A DNA stretch of 64,000 nt, from assembly GCF_000026985.1 (NCBI RefSeq), contig NC_017390.1:2043807-2107806 (forward strand), written 5' to 3'. Of the stretch, positions 45,768 through 56,270 are shown one piece after another. A model generated the notes under the pieces. That model saw only the letters and a program-made list of their open reading frames with translations, was not told where the DNA came from and did no database searches. Origin of the DNA: Erwinia pyrifoliae DSM 12163 (GTDB lineage: Bacteria > Pseudomonadota > Gammaproteobacteria > Enterobacterales > Enterobacteriaceae). The translations under genes were made by a program, and so were the position numbers. Numbering within the stretch: the first letter of the stretch is position 1; the number at the start of each line of letters is the position of its first letter.

Positions 45768-47165
45768 TTACAGCTTCATGCTGCCAACCATCTCTTCCGG
45801 CCGTACCCAGGCTTCAAACTGCGCTTCAGTCAGATAGCCAAGCTGCAACGCGGCCCCTTTCAGCGTCAGTCCCTCTTTATGTGCCTTTTTAGCAATTTCC
45901 GCCGCCTTATCGTAGCCGATATGGGTATTCAGCGCGGTCACCAGCATCAGTGATTCATTCAGCAACTGACTGATACGATCGCGATTCGGCTCAATACCCC
46001 GCGCACAGTGGTGATTGAAGCAGTCCATGCCGTCAGCCAGCAGACGCACGGACTGCAGGAAATTATGGATGACCATGGGCCGGTAAACGTTCAGCTCGAA
46101 ATTACCCGATGCGCCCCCCATGTTCACCGCCACATCATTACCCATAACCTGACAGCACAACATGGTCATCGCTTCACACTGCGTTGGGTTGACCTTGCCC
46201 GGCATGATGGAACTGCCCGGCTCGTTTTCCGGGATAGCGAGTTCGCCAATGCCGCAGCGCGGGCCGGAGGAGAGCCAGCGCACATCGTTAGCGATTTTCA
46301 TCAGCGAAGCTGCCAGCCCTTTCAGCGCGCCATGGGCATGAACCAGCGCGTCGCATGTCGCCAGCGCTTCAAACTTGTTGGGCGCAGTGATAAATGGCTG
46401 TCCGGTCAGAGAGGCCAGCTCATCGGCAACACGTACCGCATACTCCGGGTGGGTATTCAGACCGGTTCCCACCGCCGTGCCGCCCAGCGCTAACTCCGCC
46501 AGATGAGGAATACTGTGCTCAACATGCTGCAGATTATGGTTCAGCATTGCCACCCAGCCTGATATCTCCTGCCCCAGGGTCAGCGGCGTGGCATCCTGCA
46601 GATGGGTACGGCCGATTTTAACAATGTCTTTAAAGGCTTCAGCCTTTTTATGCAGCGTGTTCTGCAACACTTTCAGCTCAGGAATAAGATGCTCGCGCAG
46701 TGCCACCACCGCCGCAACGTGCATCGCGGTAGGGAAAACGTCGTTAGAGCTTTGGCTTTTGTTTACGTCATCGTTAGGATGCACCAGACGCTGCATACCG
46801 CGTTCGCCGCCGAGGATCTCACTGGCGCGGTTAGCCAATACTTCGTTCATATTCATATTGGTTTGCGTGCCGGAACCGGTCTGCCAGATAGCCAGTGGAA
46901 ATTCGCTTGGGTGCTGACTGGCTAAGACTTCATCGGCCGCCTGAACAATCGCCCCGCTGCGTTCAGCAGGTAGCAGCCCCAGGTCGCCGTTGACTTTGGC
47001 CGCTGCGCGCTTGGTCAGCGCCAGCGCGGATACCAGCTCGGCCGGCATTTTTTCCGAGGAGATGCGGAAATGTTCCAGCGAGCGCTGTGTCTGGGCGCCC
47101 CAGAGTTTATCGGCAGGAACGTCAATTGGTCCCATTGAGTCTTTTTCAACGCGATTCGCCGCCAT
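45768..47165 (-). CDS. fumC: Class II fumarase FumC
   Basis: 465 aa from ATG 47165 (AAAGGAGA upstream); longer in-frame extension to 47303 has no signal. Oxygen-stable, iron-free fumarate hydratase of the TCA cycle. Seen: [32 protein letters not shown] and the superfamily signature [15 protein letters not shown]. In E. coli fumA and manA lie next to it and fumC is SoxRS/RpoS controlled; fumA and manA are absent here. It converges on tus as in E. coli. Confidence 0.97.
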   Translation of the reverse strand: MAANRVEKDSMGPIDVPADKLWGAQTQRSLEHFRISSEKMPAELVSALALTKRAAAKVNGDLGLLPAERSGAIVQAADEVLASQHPSEFPLAIWQTGSGTQTNMNMNEVLANRASEILGGERGMQRLVHPNDDVNKSQSSNDVFPTAMHVAAVVALREHLIPELKVLQNTLHKKAEAFKDIVKIGRTHLQDATPLTLGQEISGWVAMLNHNLQHVEHSIPHLAELALGGTAVGTGLNTHPEYAVRVADELASLTGQPFITAPNKFEALATCDALVHAHGALKGLAASLMKIANDVRWLSSGPRCGIGELAIPENEPGSSIMPGKVNPTQCEAMTMLCCQVMGNDVAVNMGGASGNFELNVYRPMVIHNFLQSVRLLADGMDCFNHHCARGIEPNRDRISQLLNESLMLVTALNTHIGYDKAAEIAKKAHKEGLTLKGAALQLGYLTEAQFEAWVRPEEMVGSMKL

Positions 47166-47568
47166 TGCTTTCTCCTTTGATATGACTAAGTGATTTATTG
47201 GGTACTTTGCCAAACTATGCGGTGAAAAGTGCGGCATGAGTCTGACATAACCCGGTTTAAGATTATGCGACTCATTCGCGTTTATTGCATCCTGACCGCA
47301 CAATTAAGGTTCTGATTGTTAGCGCTGATTCGCCATATCGCCAGTCTGAGCCGCTTTGTCACTCGGCTGCCAGCAACGCGTCGGACAAAGTCTTTACTAA
47401 GGTTTTTAAGGATTTGCTGAATTACGGCTGACGGCAGCAGGCAGAATTGCTAATATTAATAAGATATTAACCAACACGCCGGGCAGGCGCTTTCATCGCC
47501 AGAATAATGCCTGCTGATTCAGACGGATAAACCGGCGTACCTAAACTGAAATAAGGACGACAATACAG
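47166..47568. other. Intergenic region fumC / ydgA
   Basis: About 400 bp between divergent genes, where E. coli has fumA and manA. It must hold both promoters. I see no gene remnant or clear operator. Confidence 0.5.
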
Positions 47569-49065
47569 ATGAAAAAAACAAAGATTGCCGTGGGTGTGAT
47601 TGTCGCTTTGGGCGTAGTCTGGACTGCAGGAGCCTGGCTTACCGGTAAGCAGTTGGAAAAGAAAATGGATCAGATGGTGCAGCAGGCGAATGAGCAAATT
47701 CAACAAGTCGCCCCGGAAAGCCGTCTTAAAGTCAGCTACCAGGATTACCAGCGCGGTGTATTCAGCAGTAGCGCCCGCTTCATTCTACAAAGCAGTTCGC
47801 AAACTGAAGATAATTCCGTGCTTAAACCCGGTCAGACCGTGGAATTTAAAGAAGTTATCGATCACGGTCCTCTGCCGCTGGCCCAGTTGAAAAAGGGTAA
47901 CCTGATCCCAAGCATGGCCTCTGTTCATACCGAGCTGCTTAATACCGACGCGGTGAAGAAACTGTTTGAAATCACCAAAGGCAAGTCGATTGTGCAGGGG
48001 GAAACCCGGATTGGCTATGGCGGCAGCACGCATTCCGATATTCATCTGCTGCCGACCGATTACAGCAATGCGCAAAGTGGAGAACGTTTCGCTTTTGATG
48101 GCGGTACGCTGAAAATAGCGGCGGATGATAAAGGGGATCAAATCACCTTCAACGCTGACGTTGGCAACCTGCAGCTAACCGGTAAAAACCAGCTGGACGC
48201 GGTGGTGACGTTTAACCTTAGCGGCCTGCGCCTTGATGCCAATACGCACCTCAGCGCGGAGGGGATGCGCATCGGCGACCAGACCGTTGCGCTGCAGAAA
48301 CTGATTGCATCCGTGAACGGCAAGGAGGCATTAATCGCCGAGGGTTTGAACGGTAAATCAAACTTCGATTCAAAAGAGAACCGCGTCAGCGGGCAGATTG
48401 ATTACACCCTCAACGGGCTGAAAATAGAGGGGCAGAATTTCGGCAAGGGCAAGCTGTCAATGAAGCTGGCGGGCTTCGACGGCAAAGCGATGAAAGCGTT
48501 TTCCGAGAATTATAACCGTCAGCTGCAGGCTCTGAGCGCCGATACCGCGCTGCAGGCCAATCCTGAACTGTACCAACAGCGCGCCAGCGAAATTCTGACC
48601 GCTAATCTGCCTCTGCTGTTGAAAGGTGACCCGTCCATCACCATCGCGCCGTTAAGCTGGACAAATGATAAAGGCGAAAGCACTTTTACCCTGGCAGCGC
48701 AGTTTAAAGACCCGGCAAACGCGGCGGCGACGGCTCAAAGCCCTTCTCAACAGCTGGACAGCGTACTGAAATCGCTGGATACCAAACTGGCCATTTCCAT
48801 GGATATGGCCACCGATACCATGACCCATGTTGCGCTTGCTGAAGGGTATTCGAAGGAAGATGCCGCCAGGCTCGCCGATCAGCAGATCAAAGGCCTGGCC
48901 GCAATGGGGCAGATGTTTAAGGTGACCACTCAGCAGGACAATAACATCGTTACCCGTCTGCAATACGCTGCCGGTCAGGTGACCATGAACGGTGAGAAGA
49001 TGCCGCTCGAACAGTTCCTCACGCGTTATATGATGGGTGACGCCATACCCGCCATGCCACAATAA
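47569..49065 (+). CDS. ydgA: YdgA family (DUF945) protein
   Basis: 498 aa. One N-terminal membrane anchor or signal (KIAVGVIVALGVVWTAGAWLTGKQLEKKM) followed by a large periplasmic DUF945 domain rich in beta repeats (SYQDYQRGVFSSSARF, LLPTDYSNAQSGERFAFDGG, RLQYAAGQVTMNGEKMPLEQFL). Length and sequence match E. coli YdgA (502 aa), an inner-membrane protein of unknown biochemical role. It has AAGGACG upstream, and a clear terminator follows. Confidence 0.93.
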   Translation: MKKTKIAVGVIVALGVVWTAGAWLTGKQLEKKMDQMVQQANEQIQQVAPESRLKVSYQDYQRGVFSSSARFILQSSSQTEDNSVLKPGQTVEFKEVIDHGPLPLAQLKKGNLIPSMASVHTELLNTDAVKKLFEITKGKSIVQGETRIGYGGSTHSDIHLLPTDYSNAQSGERFAFDGGTLKIAADDKGDQITFNADVGNLQLTGKNQLDAVVTFNLSGLRLDANTHLSAEGMRIGDQTVALQKLIASVNGKEALIAEGLNGKSNFDSKENRVSGQIDYTLNGLKIEGQNFGKGKLSMKLAGFDGKAMKAFSENYNRQLQALSADTALQANPELYQQRASEILTANLPLLLKGDPSITIAPLSWTNDKGESTFTLAAQFKDPANAAATAQSPSQQLDSVLKSLDTKLAISMDMATDTMTHVALAEGYSKEDAARLADQQIKGLAAMGQMFKVTTQQDNNIVTRLQYAAGQVTMNGEKMPLEQFLTRYMMGDAIPAMPQ

Positions 49066-49076
49066 TTTTTCGCACA

Positions 49077-49101
49077 GAGCGCCAACCGGCGCTCTTTTTT
49101 T
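49077..49101 (+). terminator. ydgA terminator
   Basis: Stem GAGCGCC / GGCGCTC, loop AACC, followed by seven T residues. Confidence 0.92.
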
Positions 49102-49225
49102 GCCTGTCGCCCGGTGCCTGATAAATCAGCAACTAACGTGCCTGTTGCGCAATTTGCTGGCGCTGTTGCGCAAACTATTTTTATAATGCTCTGCACTTTG
49201 ACTGATAACCACCGAGAGTGCCGAA

Positions 49226-50221
49226 ATGATCGATTCCCAGCTGCCCCTTACCGATATTCATCGCCATCTTGATGGCAACATTCGCGCGCAAACCATTCTT
49301 GACCTTGGCCGTGAGTTTAACATCACCCTGCCTGCCACTCACCTCGCAGCCCTGCGCCCGCATGTGCAGGTGATTGAGGCTGAGCCGGATCTGGTCAGTT
49401 TCCTCAACAAACTGGACTGGGGAGTGAAAGTACTGGGTTCGCTGGATGCCTGCCGGCGCGTGGCGCTGGAAAATGTGGAGGATGCTGCCCGTGCCGGCAT
49501 CCACTATGCTGAACTGCGTTTCTCACCGGGTTATATGGCAATGACTCACGGACTGCCGGTGGCGGGCGTGGTAGAAGCGGTGATCGACGGTATCAAATCC
49601 GGCTGTGCCGCCCATAATATTGATGTGCGCCTGACAGGCATTATGAGCCGCACCTTCGGTGAAGAAGCCTGCCTGAATGAGCTGAACGGCCTGCTTGCCC
49701 ATCGTGACGGTATTAACGCTCTCGACCTTGCTGGCGACGAGCTGGGCTTCCCCGGCCAGCGGTTCATCAGGCACTTTACCCGCGCGCGCGATGCCGGGCT
49801 GCGCATTACCGTACACGCCGGAGAAGCCGCCGGCCCGGAGAGTATCTGGCAGGCGATACGTGAACTGGGTGCGGAGCGCATCGGCCACGGGGTTAAAGCG
49901 GTGCGGGATCCGGCGCTGATGGATTTCCTGGCGAACAAGGGTATCGGCATTGAGTCCTGCCTGACGTCGAATATTCAGACCAGTACCGTAGCCTCACTGG
50001 CGCAGCATCCGCTGAAGACCTTCCTCGAACACGGTATTCTGGCTACCATCAATACCGACGACCCGGCCGTACAGGGCATTGAAATAGCCCATGAATATGA
50101 CGTGGCTGCCCCGGCAGCGGGCCTGAGCGCGCAGCAAATGCGCGTGGCACAGGAGAATGGTCTTAACATTGCCTTCCTGAGCGATGCAGAGAAAGCCGTG
50201 GTACGCGCCAGAGTGGCATAA
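49226..50221 (+). CDS. add: Adenosine deaminase
   Basis: 331 aa. Converts (deoxy)adenosine to (deoxy)inosine. Seen: [11 protein letters not shown] (metal-binding HxH, residues 13-19), [12 protein letters not shown] with the catalytic Glu region, IGHGVKAV, and NTDDPAVQG with the paired Asp residues. Same length class as E. coli Add (333 aa). It is convergent with ydgJ across a 38-bp palindrome, and position add-ydgJ is the same as in E. coli. Confidence 0.97.
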   Translation: MIDSQLPLTDIHRHLDGNIRAQTILDLGREFNITLPATHLAALRPHVQVIEAEPDLVSFLNKLDWGVKVLGSLDACRRVALENVEDAARAGIHYAELRFSPGYMAMTHGLPVAGVVEAVIDGIKSGCAAHNIDVRLTGIMSRTFGEEACLNELNGLLAHRDGINALDLAGDELGFPGQRFIRHFTRARDAGLRITVHAGEAAGPESIWQAIRELGAERIGHGVKAVRDPALMDFLANKGIGIESCLTSNIQTSTVASLAQHPLKTFLEHGILATINTDDPAVQGIEIAHEYDVAAPAAGLSAQQMRVAQENGLNIAFLSDAEKAVVRARVA

Positions 50222-50240
50222 CGCCCCTTGCGGTCGGCGG

Positions 50241-50278
50241 GCGCAGTAGCGATACGCCATGGCGTATCGCTACTGCGC
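50241..50278. repeat. Perfect 38-bp palindrome between add and ydgJ
   Basis: Arm GCGCAGTAGCGATACGCCA is followed directly by its exact reverse complement, with no spacer. It lies between convergent genes. It can form a very stable hairpin in RNA from either strand and may act as a two-way terminator without T-tract. Confidence 0.8.
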
Positions 50279-50289
50279 AACGTGCGGGA

Positions 50290-51330
50290 TTATTTCAGCG
50301 ACACCGTCTGACGCTTTTCGGCAGACTGCAGGCCCAGCTCGATTATCTCCATCACCTGAATCGCCTCTGCGACTTTCACCGGGTTTTCACCCGTGCCGTT
50401 GACCGCATCGCGGATCCCGGCATAGTAAGCAGGATAATTGCCGGGAATAGTCAGCAAGGTCTTTTCCACCAGCGCTTCGCCGTCCAAAACCGTCAGCACG
50501 CCGTCGCGCATATCGTACCCCCACTCTGCCAGCGGCGGACGCGCCCCTGCTTTCAGGCTTTGTTCCTGTGGGTCAAGGCCATATTTAATATAGCTACCCC
50601 GGGTGCCGTGCACCTGGTAACGCGCTGAATCGGCGGCCACCAGCATGCTGGCATGCAGGCTCACGCGGCGCTGCGGGTAAATGAGCGTGGCGTGGAAGTA
50701 ATCGGTGGTCACCGCGCCCGGACGTATATTAGCAATATCAAGGCTAATCGCCACCGGCGAACCAAACAGCTGTAAAGCCTGATCGATCAGATGCGGCCCC
50801 AGATCGTACCAGATGCCGCTGCCGGCACCTTGCTGCTCGCGCCAGCGCTGACGAACTTCAGGACGGAAACGGTCAAAGTGAGACGCGAAGTAGCGCACTT
50901 CACCCAGTACACCTTCCGCCAGCAGCGCTTTTAACGTCAGGAAATCACTGTCCCAGCGCCGGTTATGAAAGACCGACAGCAGCAGCCCTTTCGCATAGGC
51001 CAACGCCTCCAGCTCATGGGCCTGTGACAGGGTAACGGTAAAGGGCTTATCCACCACCACATGTTTTCCGGCGTTCAGGGCCGCTTTTGCCAGCGGGAAG
51101 TGGGTATCATTAGGGGTGGGGATGACGATCAGTTGCAGTGACGGATCGTTAAACAGCGTCTGCGGATCGGACACCACCTGAACCGACGACCACTCGGCAT
51201 GAACTTTGTTCACATCACTGCTGGAGATGGCTGCCAGCTCCATGCCGGGCGTGCCGGCGATTAAAGGCGCATGGAAGGTTTTACTGGCGAAACCATAACC
51301 CACCAGGCCAACGCGGATTTTGTCACTCAT
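50290..51330 (-). CDS. ydgJ: Gfo/Idh/MocA oxidoreductase YdgJ
   Basis: 346 aa. NAD(P)-binding Rossmann domain with GLVGYGFASKTFHAPLI at residues 8-24 and the family Lys in VDKPFT (EKP-like motif), then the C-terminal alpha/beta domain with WYDLGPHLIDQAL. Length equals E. coli YdgJ (346 aa). The sugar or inositol substrate is unknown. It ends next to the arabinose block. Confidence 0.94.
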   Translation of the reverse strand: MSDKIRVGLVGYGFASKTFHAPLIAGTPGMELAAISSSDVNKVHAEWSSVQVVSDPQTLFNDPSLQLIVIPTPNDTHFPLAKAALNAGKHVVVDKPFTVTLSQAHELEALAYAKGLLLSVFHNRRWDSDFLTLKALLAEGVLGEVRYFASHFDRFRPEVRQRWREQQGAGSGIWYDLGPHLIDQALQLFGSPVAISLDIANIRPGAVTTDYFHATLIYPQRRVSLHASMLVAADSARYQVHGTRGSYIKYGLDPQEQSLKAGARPPLAEWGYDMRDGVLTVLDGEALVEKTLLTIPGNYPAYYAGIRDAVNGTGENPVKVAEAIQVMEIIELGLQSAEKRQTVSLK

Positions 51331-51422
51331 TTTTCCCTCACTTAGTCGTCCACTGATTTAAGACCATCAACCGTGACAGGACAAGCGGGATTTGGCTGAA
51401 AAAAGGTTCTTAGGCACGTCGT

Positions 51423-52319
51423 TTAACAACCCGCTTCCCTACCCGGCAGCGCATCCGCAGCATCCATACTGCGGCGGCGAAAATCACTGGGGCTGACGCC
51501 CGCCCGTTTACGAAATACGCGCGAGAAATAGAGCTGATCGTCGTAGCCGACTTCGCGGCCAACGCTGGCTATCGGCTGCCGCGTGCTTTGCAACAGCAGC
51601 CTGGCACGCAGAACACGCTGATCTTCGCGCCAACGCAGCAAATTCACCCCCATCTGTTGGCGAAACAGATGCGCCAGCCGGGAAGGTGACAAACAGACAT
51701 GTCTGGCCACCTGGTCAATTTTTACCTCGGCCGCCAGATGCTGCATAACGTACTGGCAGGCCTCCACCACGCGGGCATCGCGCACCTGCTGCTGACTGCG
51801 CGGATCTTCCTGAATGGCGCGTAACAGCAGACGTTCCAGCAGGTTCATCGCCAGCTCCTCGGCATAACGCCGCCCGGCATTGTGCGTCTCTTCAACACTG
51901 GCGAACAGGCGTTCAAACTCGTCGTGCAATGACGGCGACAGACGCAGACGGCCCACCCCCTGTTTCTGATCCTGCCATGTCAGCCAGTCGCTCCAGTACG
52001 CACGCGGACGAAAATAGATCCAGCGGTGATGCCAGCAGTCGCTGTCAGGCGAACGACCGTAGTAGTGCGCTGTTTTAGGCTGAAAAAGCAGCAGATCGCC
52101 GGGTTCGCAGTCAAAGGCTTCTTGCCCGTTGGCCACCCGACCGCGCCCTTTTATCGTCAGGTTGAGAATAAACCCCTGCATTCCCTGAGGCCGGTCGATA
52201 TAGAAATCGAGCGGTCCCGCCGCATCGATTGGCGTCAGCCCCGCCACCAGCCAGGCGCTGAACAGGTAACCCGGTAACAGCGGGTTAGATTGCGCCACCG
52301 GCGCCAGATGATGATACAT
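51423..52319 (-). CDS. araC: Arabinose operon regulator AraC
   Basis: 298 aa from ATG 52319, which sits behind GGGAGGGG; the frame to 52334 adds five residues and overlaps araH by 4 bp. N-terminal cupin sensor ([44 protein letters not shown]) that binds L-arabinose, then two HTH motifs ([21 protein letters not shown] and [22 protein letters not shown]). In E. coli araC is divergent from araBAD; here it is the last gene of the araFGH transport operon, so transporter and regulator are made together and AraC would be under its own activation. Confidence 0.95.
   Translation of the reverse strand: MYHHLAPVAQSNPLLPGYLFSAWLVAGLTPIDAAGPLDFYIDRPQGMQGFILNLTIKGRGRVANGQEAFDCEPGDLLLFQPKTAHYYGRSPDSDCWHHRWIYFRPRAYWSDWLTWQDQKQGVGRLRLSPSLHDEFERLFASVEETHNAGRRYAEELAMNLLERLLLRAIQEDPRSQQQVRDARVVEACQYVMQHLAAEVKIDQVARHVCLSPSRLAHLFRQQMGVNLLRWREDQRVLRARLLLQSTRQPIASVGREVGYDDQLYFSRVFRKRAGVSPSDFRRRSMDAADALPGREAGC
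51437..51444 (-). promoter_or_regulatory. KOPS-like octamer, leftward
   Basis: CCCTACCC on the + strand (GGGTAGGG on the minus), at the end of araC, pointing to dif. Confidence 0.4.
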
Positions 52320-52330
52320 ACCCCCTCCCA

Positions 52331-53311
52331 TCACACCGCTTTCGCTTTCTGTTTATAGCGGTCAAAAATGACTGCCGCTAACAATATTAGTCCACGCACC
52401 ACGTACTGTGAGAAAGGCGAGATATTGAGGAGATTCATCGCGTTCTCAACCGTACCGAGGATCAGCACACCGGCCACCACGTAAGAAATTTTCCCGATCC
52501 CCCCCTTGAGCGAAACGCCACCCAATACGCAAGCGGAGATAACAATCAGCTCGTAGCCTAACGAGGTCATCGGTTGACCGCTGGTCATGCGAGAAGCGAG
52601 AATGATGCCCGCCGCTGCCGATACCAGACCGGAAAGGATAAATATGATAATGCGCGTGCGCACCACCGGTACACCCGCCAGTCGTGCCGCCTCTTCGTTA
52701 CCGCCAATCGCCAGCGTATTGCGGCCAAAGGGGGTTTTGTTCAGCAGAAAACCGAATATCAGCAGGGTAATCATGGTCAGCCACACCGGCGCCGGAACGC
52801 CAAGCCAGCTGGCATAGCCAAGGGCAAAGAAGCGTTCATCTTCAATACCTACCGCTTTACCGTCAGAGAAGATATAGGCCAGGCCGCGCACTATCTGCAT
52901 GGTGGCCAGGGTGGTAATCAATGCGTTAATCTTCAGCCTGGCGATAACAAAGCCGTTGATAAACCCACTGGCCACGCCGAGCACTAATCCTGCCAGCACG
53001 CCGATCCACAGGCTTTCAGTCAGGTTAATCACCACCGCACAAACCACCCCGGCACAGGCAATCACCGAGGCAACCGACAGGTCAAAGTCACCGGAAGCGA
53101 GGCAAAACAGCATGCCGCAGGCCACCATGCCGGACATCGACATCGCCAGGCCAAGCCCTTTCATATTGATTAATGAGGCAAAATTGGGGATGAATAGCGT
53201 GCAGGCGATAAACAGCACGGCGAACACCACCAGCATGCCGAAATTATCCCAAATGCGGCCGGGGCGAAAACGTGACGGCGTAACTGGTTTAACGGTTGAA
53301 GTATCAGACAT
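52331..53311 (-). CDS. araH: L-arabinose ABC transporter permease AraH
   Basis: 326 aa, about ten membrane helices. Belongs to the RbsC/AraH permease family: [35 protein letters not shown] and [22 protein letters not shown], the ATPase-contacting EAA-like loop, are present. It lies 17 bp after araG and touches araC. With AraF and AraG it forms the high-affinity uptake system. Confidence 0.96.
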   Translation of the reverse strand: MSDTSTVKPVTPSRFRPGRIWDNFGMLVVFAVLFIACTLFIPNFASLINMKGLGLAMSMSGMVACGMLFCLASGDFDLSVASVIACAGVVCAVVINLTESLWIGVLAGLVLGVASGFINGFVIARLKINALITTLATMQIVRGLAYIFSDGKAVGIEDERFFALGYASWLGVPAPVWLTMITLLIFGFLLNKTPFGRNTLAIGGNEEAARLAGVPVVRTRIIIFILSGLVSAAAGIILASRMTSGQPMTSLGYELIVISACVLGGVSLKGGIGKISYVVAGVLILGTVENAMNLLNISPFSQYVVRGLILLAAVIFDRYKQKAKAV

Positions 53312-53328
53312 AATTGACTCCCGTATGT

Positions 53329-54849
53329 TCAGGCCAGCTGAGTGGCCGGTTGGGCGGCTTTAGGCATCGCCAGACTCAAGGTCAAGGCTTCCGTTGCATC
53401 CTGATGATCCAGCTCTCCGGCAATTTCTCCTTCACGCATCACCAGAATACGGTCTGCCAGCCCCATGACTTCCGGCAGATCGCTGGAAGCAAACAGGATG
53501 GCAACCCCCTGCTGTGCCAGCGCGTAGATCAGCTGGTAGATTTCGTTTTTCGCCCCAACGTCAATCCCGCGCGTCGGTTCGTCCAGCAGCAGCACTTTCA
53601 TCTCTTCCGACAGCCAGCGGCCTAGGATCGCTTTCTGCTGATTGCCGCCGGACAGATTCACCATCAGCTGGCTGGCTGACGGGGTTTTGATATTCAGCGA
53701 GCGTATGTGCGCCTCGGCATTTTTCGTTTCCCAATCCCGGTCGATCAAACAGCCGGCCGTCAGGTGATTGCGCCTGGCGCTGATATTGATATTGTCGCGC
53801 ACCGAATGCACCGCGATGATGCCATCTGCCTTACGATCCTCCGGGCACAGCATGATGCCGGCACGGATAGCATCGCCCGGCTGGCGGAGATTCAGCATTT
53901 TGCCATCCAGCCGCAGCTCGCCGCCGGAAAGGCGAGTTGCCGCAAAGACACCTTTCAGCAGTTCGCTGCGCCCGGCGCCCACCAGGCCGAACAGACCGAC
54001 GATCTCCCCGGCGCGCACGCAAAGCGATATCGGGCTGCGCACCCCTTGCGCCTGCACCTTGTCCAGCCGCAGTCGCACTTCTCCCTGCTGGCGCGGGCGG
54101 TAGCCATAAATATCACCAATCTTGCGCCCGACCATCGCGGCTACCAGCCCCTCGTGGCTGATGCTCGCCATATCGTTGAAGGTGCGCACAAAGCGCCCGT
54201 CCTTGAACACGGTAATCGCATCACTAAGAGCAAATATCTCCTCCATTCGGTGCGACACATACAGCACCACCTTGTCGTCGGCGCGCAGCTGGCGGATAAC
54301 GCGGAACAGCTGGTCAATTTCCCGCGCCGACAGCGAGCTTGTCGGCTCATCAAAGGCGATGATGCTGGCATTGCGCGCCAGCGCTTTGGCAATCTCAACC
54401 ATCTGCCACTGACCCAGCGAGAGATATTTCAGCGGCAGGTCGGGATCGATATCCAGGCCAAGGCCGATCAGCTGACCGGCGGCTTCCGATCGCAGCCTGG
54501 CGCGATTAACCAGCCCGGCGCGCTGCGGCAGCTGACCGAGAAAGATATTCTCTGCCACCGACATCTCCGGCACCAGGTGCAGTTCCTGATAGATGATCGC
54601 CACCCCGGCGTTAAGCGCATCGGTGGTGTTGGCAAATTTCGCCGGCTGCCCGCGCAGACGGATCTCTCCCGCGCCCGGCTGATAGTTGCCGCTAAGAATT
54701 TTCAGCAGGGTCGATTTGCCCGCGCCGTTTTCGCCCATCAGGGCGTGGACTTCCCCGGCGTGGCACTCAAAGCTGATATCCTGTAACGCCCTGACGCCGG
54801 GAAAGGTTTTACCGATGCCGTGGAAGCTGAGCGAAGCTTGCGTAGTCAT
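53329..54849 (-). CDS. araG: L-arabinose ABC transporter ATPase AraG
   Basis: 506 aa from ATG 54849 (GGGGGAA upstream). Two fused ABC cassettes: the first has Walker [10 protein letters not shown], signature [15 protein letters not shown] and Walker [12 protein letters not shown]; the second has the degenerate GLVGAGRSE, signature [16 protein letters not shown] and [15 protein letters not shown]. This is the normal sugar-ABC (RbsA/AraG) layout with one degenerate P-loop. Confidence 0.97.
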   Translation of the reverse strand: MTTQASLSFHGIGKTFPGVRALQDISFECHAGEVHALMGENGAGKSTLLKILSGNYQPGAGEIRLRGQPAKFANTTDALNAGVAIIYQELHLVPEMSVAENIFLGQLPQRAGLVNRARLRSEAAGQLIGLGLDIDPDLPLKYLSLGQWQMVEIAKALARNASIIAFDEPTSSLSAREIDQLFRVIRQLRADDKVVLYVSHRMEEIFALSDAITVFKDGRFVRTFNDMASISHEGLVAAMVGRKIGDIYGYRPRQQGEVRLRLDKVQAQGVRSPISLCVRAGEIVGLFGLVGAGRSELLKGVFAATRLSGGELRLDGKMLNLRQPGDAIRAGIMLCPEDRKADGIIAVHSVRDNINISARRNHLTAGCLIDRDWETKNAEAHIRSLNIKTPSASQLMVNLSGGNQQKAILGRWLSEEMKVLLLDEPTRGIDVGAKNEIYQLIYALAQQGVAILFASSDLPEVMGLADRILVMREGEIAGELDHQDATEALTLSLAMPKAAQPATQLA

Positions 54850-54925
54850 ATTTCCCCCCATTATGTTGTAGCCACTGACAGGCGGGCCAGAACCGGTCAG
54901 ATGTGCTGAACGGATGACGTGCTGA

Positions 54926-55909
54926 TTACATCAGCCCTTTTTTCGCCAGCTCGGTTTTGAAGTTGTCACGCGTGATCAGCACCACGTCGGTGACTTCGGT
55001 AAATCTGGCCGGTTCTGTGCCGTTTGTTACCCAGTCATGCAGCATTTTGATGCTGCGATAGCCGTGTACATCCGGGCCTGGCAGCAGCGATCCATAGAAC
55101 CCGGTCGCCTTAACTTTTGACAGTTCACTCACGGCATCCACGCCGTTAATGCCAATACCGATAACATCTGCGGCGTTGAAACCCTGCCCTTCGCTGGCGC
55201 GCACGCCTCCCAGCACGGTGTTATCGTTCATGCCGAGGATCAGCCAGTGTTTAACTTCGGCATGCTGCACCAGCAACGCGTTACCGGCATCGAATGCGCC
55301 GGGAATATCATTGGATTTCGTCGGCACCTGGTAGATCTGTTTTTCCGGGAAGCCGGCGGCTTTTAACGCCGCAATCGATCCGGCGGTGCGGCGACGCGCG
55401 GTATCCAGTTCGTTGGCGGTAATGGCCATCACCGCCGTCTCTTTAGCGTCCCAGCCGCGTTTCTGCATCTCTTTGTACAGCTCATTGCCCTGACGTTCGC
55501 CAATTTTGGTCGCCGCCATCATCACCAGCGGCACGCTGTCTACAGGTTTACCTTTTGCCGTGACAAACTGGTCATCAACGGCAATCACCTTCAGGTCATA
55601 GCTACGCGCTTTTGCCATAATCGCCGCGCCGAGTTTAGGATCCGGGGTGCAGATAACAAAACCTTTAGCGCCGCTGGCCGCCAGGCTGTCGATGGCATTC
55701 AGGGTTTTTTCTCCGTCCGGTATGGCAATTTTTATCACCTCAAAACCCAGCTCCTTACCGGCTTTATCGGCGAATCTCCATTCGGTCTGGAACCATGGCT
55801 CCTCCGGTTGCTTGACCAGAAAACCGAGTTTCATCGTTTCCGCGTAAGCGGAATGTGACATAACGGCGGTAAAACCTATCGCGGCCAGGGTTTTAATCAA
55901 TTTGTGCAT
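54926..55909 (-). CDS. araF: L-arabinose-binding periplasmic protein AraF
   Basis: 327 aa. Signal peptide [23 protein letters not shown] (about residues 1-23), then the binding protein [26 protein letters not shown] and [23 protein letters not shown], matching E. coli AraF (329 aa). First gene of araFGH-araC, divergent from araBA across a regulatory region with AraC half-sites. Confidence 0.96.
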   Translation of the reverse strand: MHKLIKTLAAIGFTAVMSHSAYAETMKLGFLVKQPEEPWFQTEWRFADKAGKELGFEVIKIAIPDGEKTLNAIDSLAASGAKGFVICTPDPKLGAAIMAKARSYDLKVIAVDDQFVTAKGKPVDSVPLVMMAATKIGERQGNELYKEMQKRGWDAKETAVMAITANELDTARRRTAGSIAALKAAGFPEKQIYQVPTKSNDIPGAFDAGNALLVQHAEVKHWLILGMNDNTVLGGVRASEGQGFNAADVIGIGINGVDAVSELSKVKATGFYGSLLPGPDVHGYRSIKMLHDWVTNGTEPARFTEVTDVVLITRDNFKTELAKKGLM

Positions 55910-56270
55910 GATGCTCTCCGCTTAAGCGCCCGTATCAGGCAGAAGGTGTAATCGGTAACAAAATGACCATCTAATCATTAAACGCTTTTAAAAACAGGCA
56001 TAACCTCAGCACTGACGTCCTGCCAGTGACGGTTGCAGCTTTGTTTTACCTGCAACTACGCATAAATAGGTAGAGCGCTATCACAGCCTGAAATTACAGC
56101 TGGATTATCCATAACTTCAGTGAATTTAACCTTTATGCAACATTTGAAGGCGATCGCATAAGCGTCGGTGACGACAGAAAAATACATATTTATAGCCTGC
56201 GTAACCTAACCATCGCCTCGCCAGATCCCCAGGATAGAAGTAACTGACACAGGAAGCCTGGAGGATCACT
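55910..56270. promoter_or_regulatory. Divergent araF / araB control region
   Basis: 360 bp. It contains an AraC I1-like site at 56097-56113 and an I2-like site 21 bp further, placed as in E. coli pBAD, and a CRP-like sequence just upstream (TAGAGCGCTATCACA near 56081, good right half only). Other AraC half-sites for araF probably lie near 55970-56080 but are not clear to me. Confidence 0.6.
56097..56134 (+). promoter_or_regulatory. AraC half-sites I1 and I2 of the araBA promoter
   Basis: I1: CAGC-TGGATTA-TCCATA fits TAGC-N7-TCCATA but for the first base. I2 begins 21 bp later: CAGT-GAATTTA-ACCTTT, resembling E. coli I2 with its weaker consensus. The 21-bp phase equals that of pBAD. Confidence 0.7.

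Noticed and set aside
53707..54786. 359-codon + strand frame opposite araG
   Set aside because: Antisense shadow of a well-conserved two-cassette ATPase; its translation is low-complexity and unlike any family.
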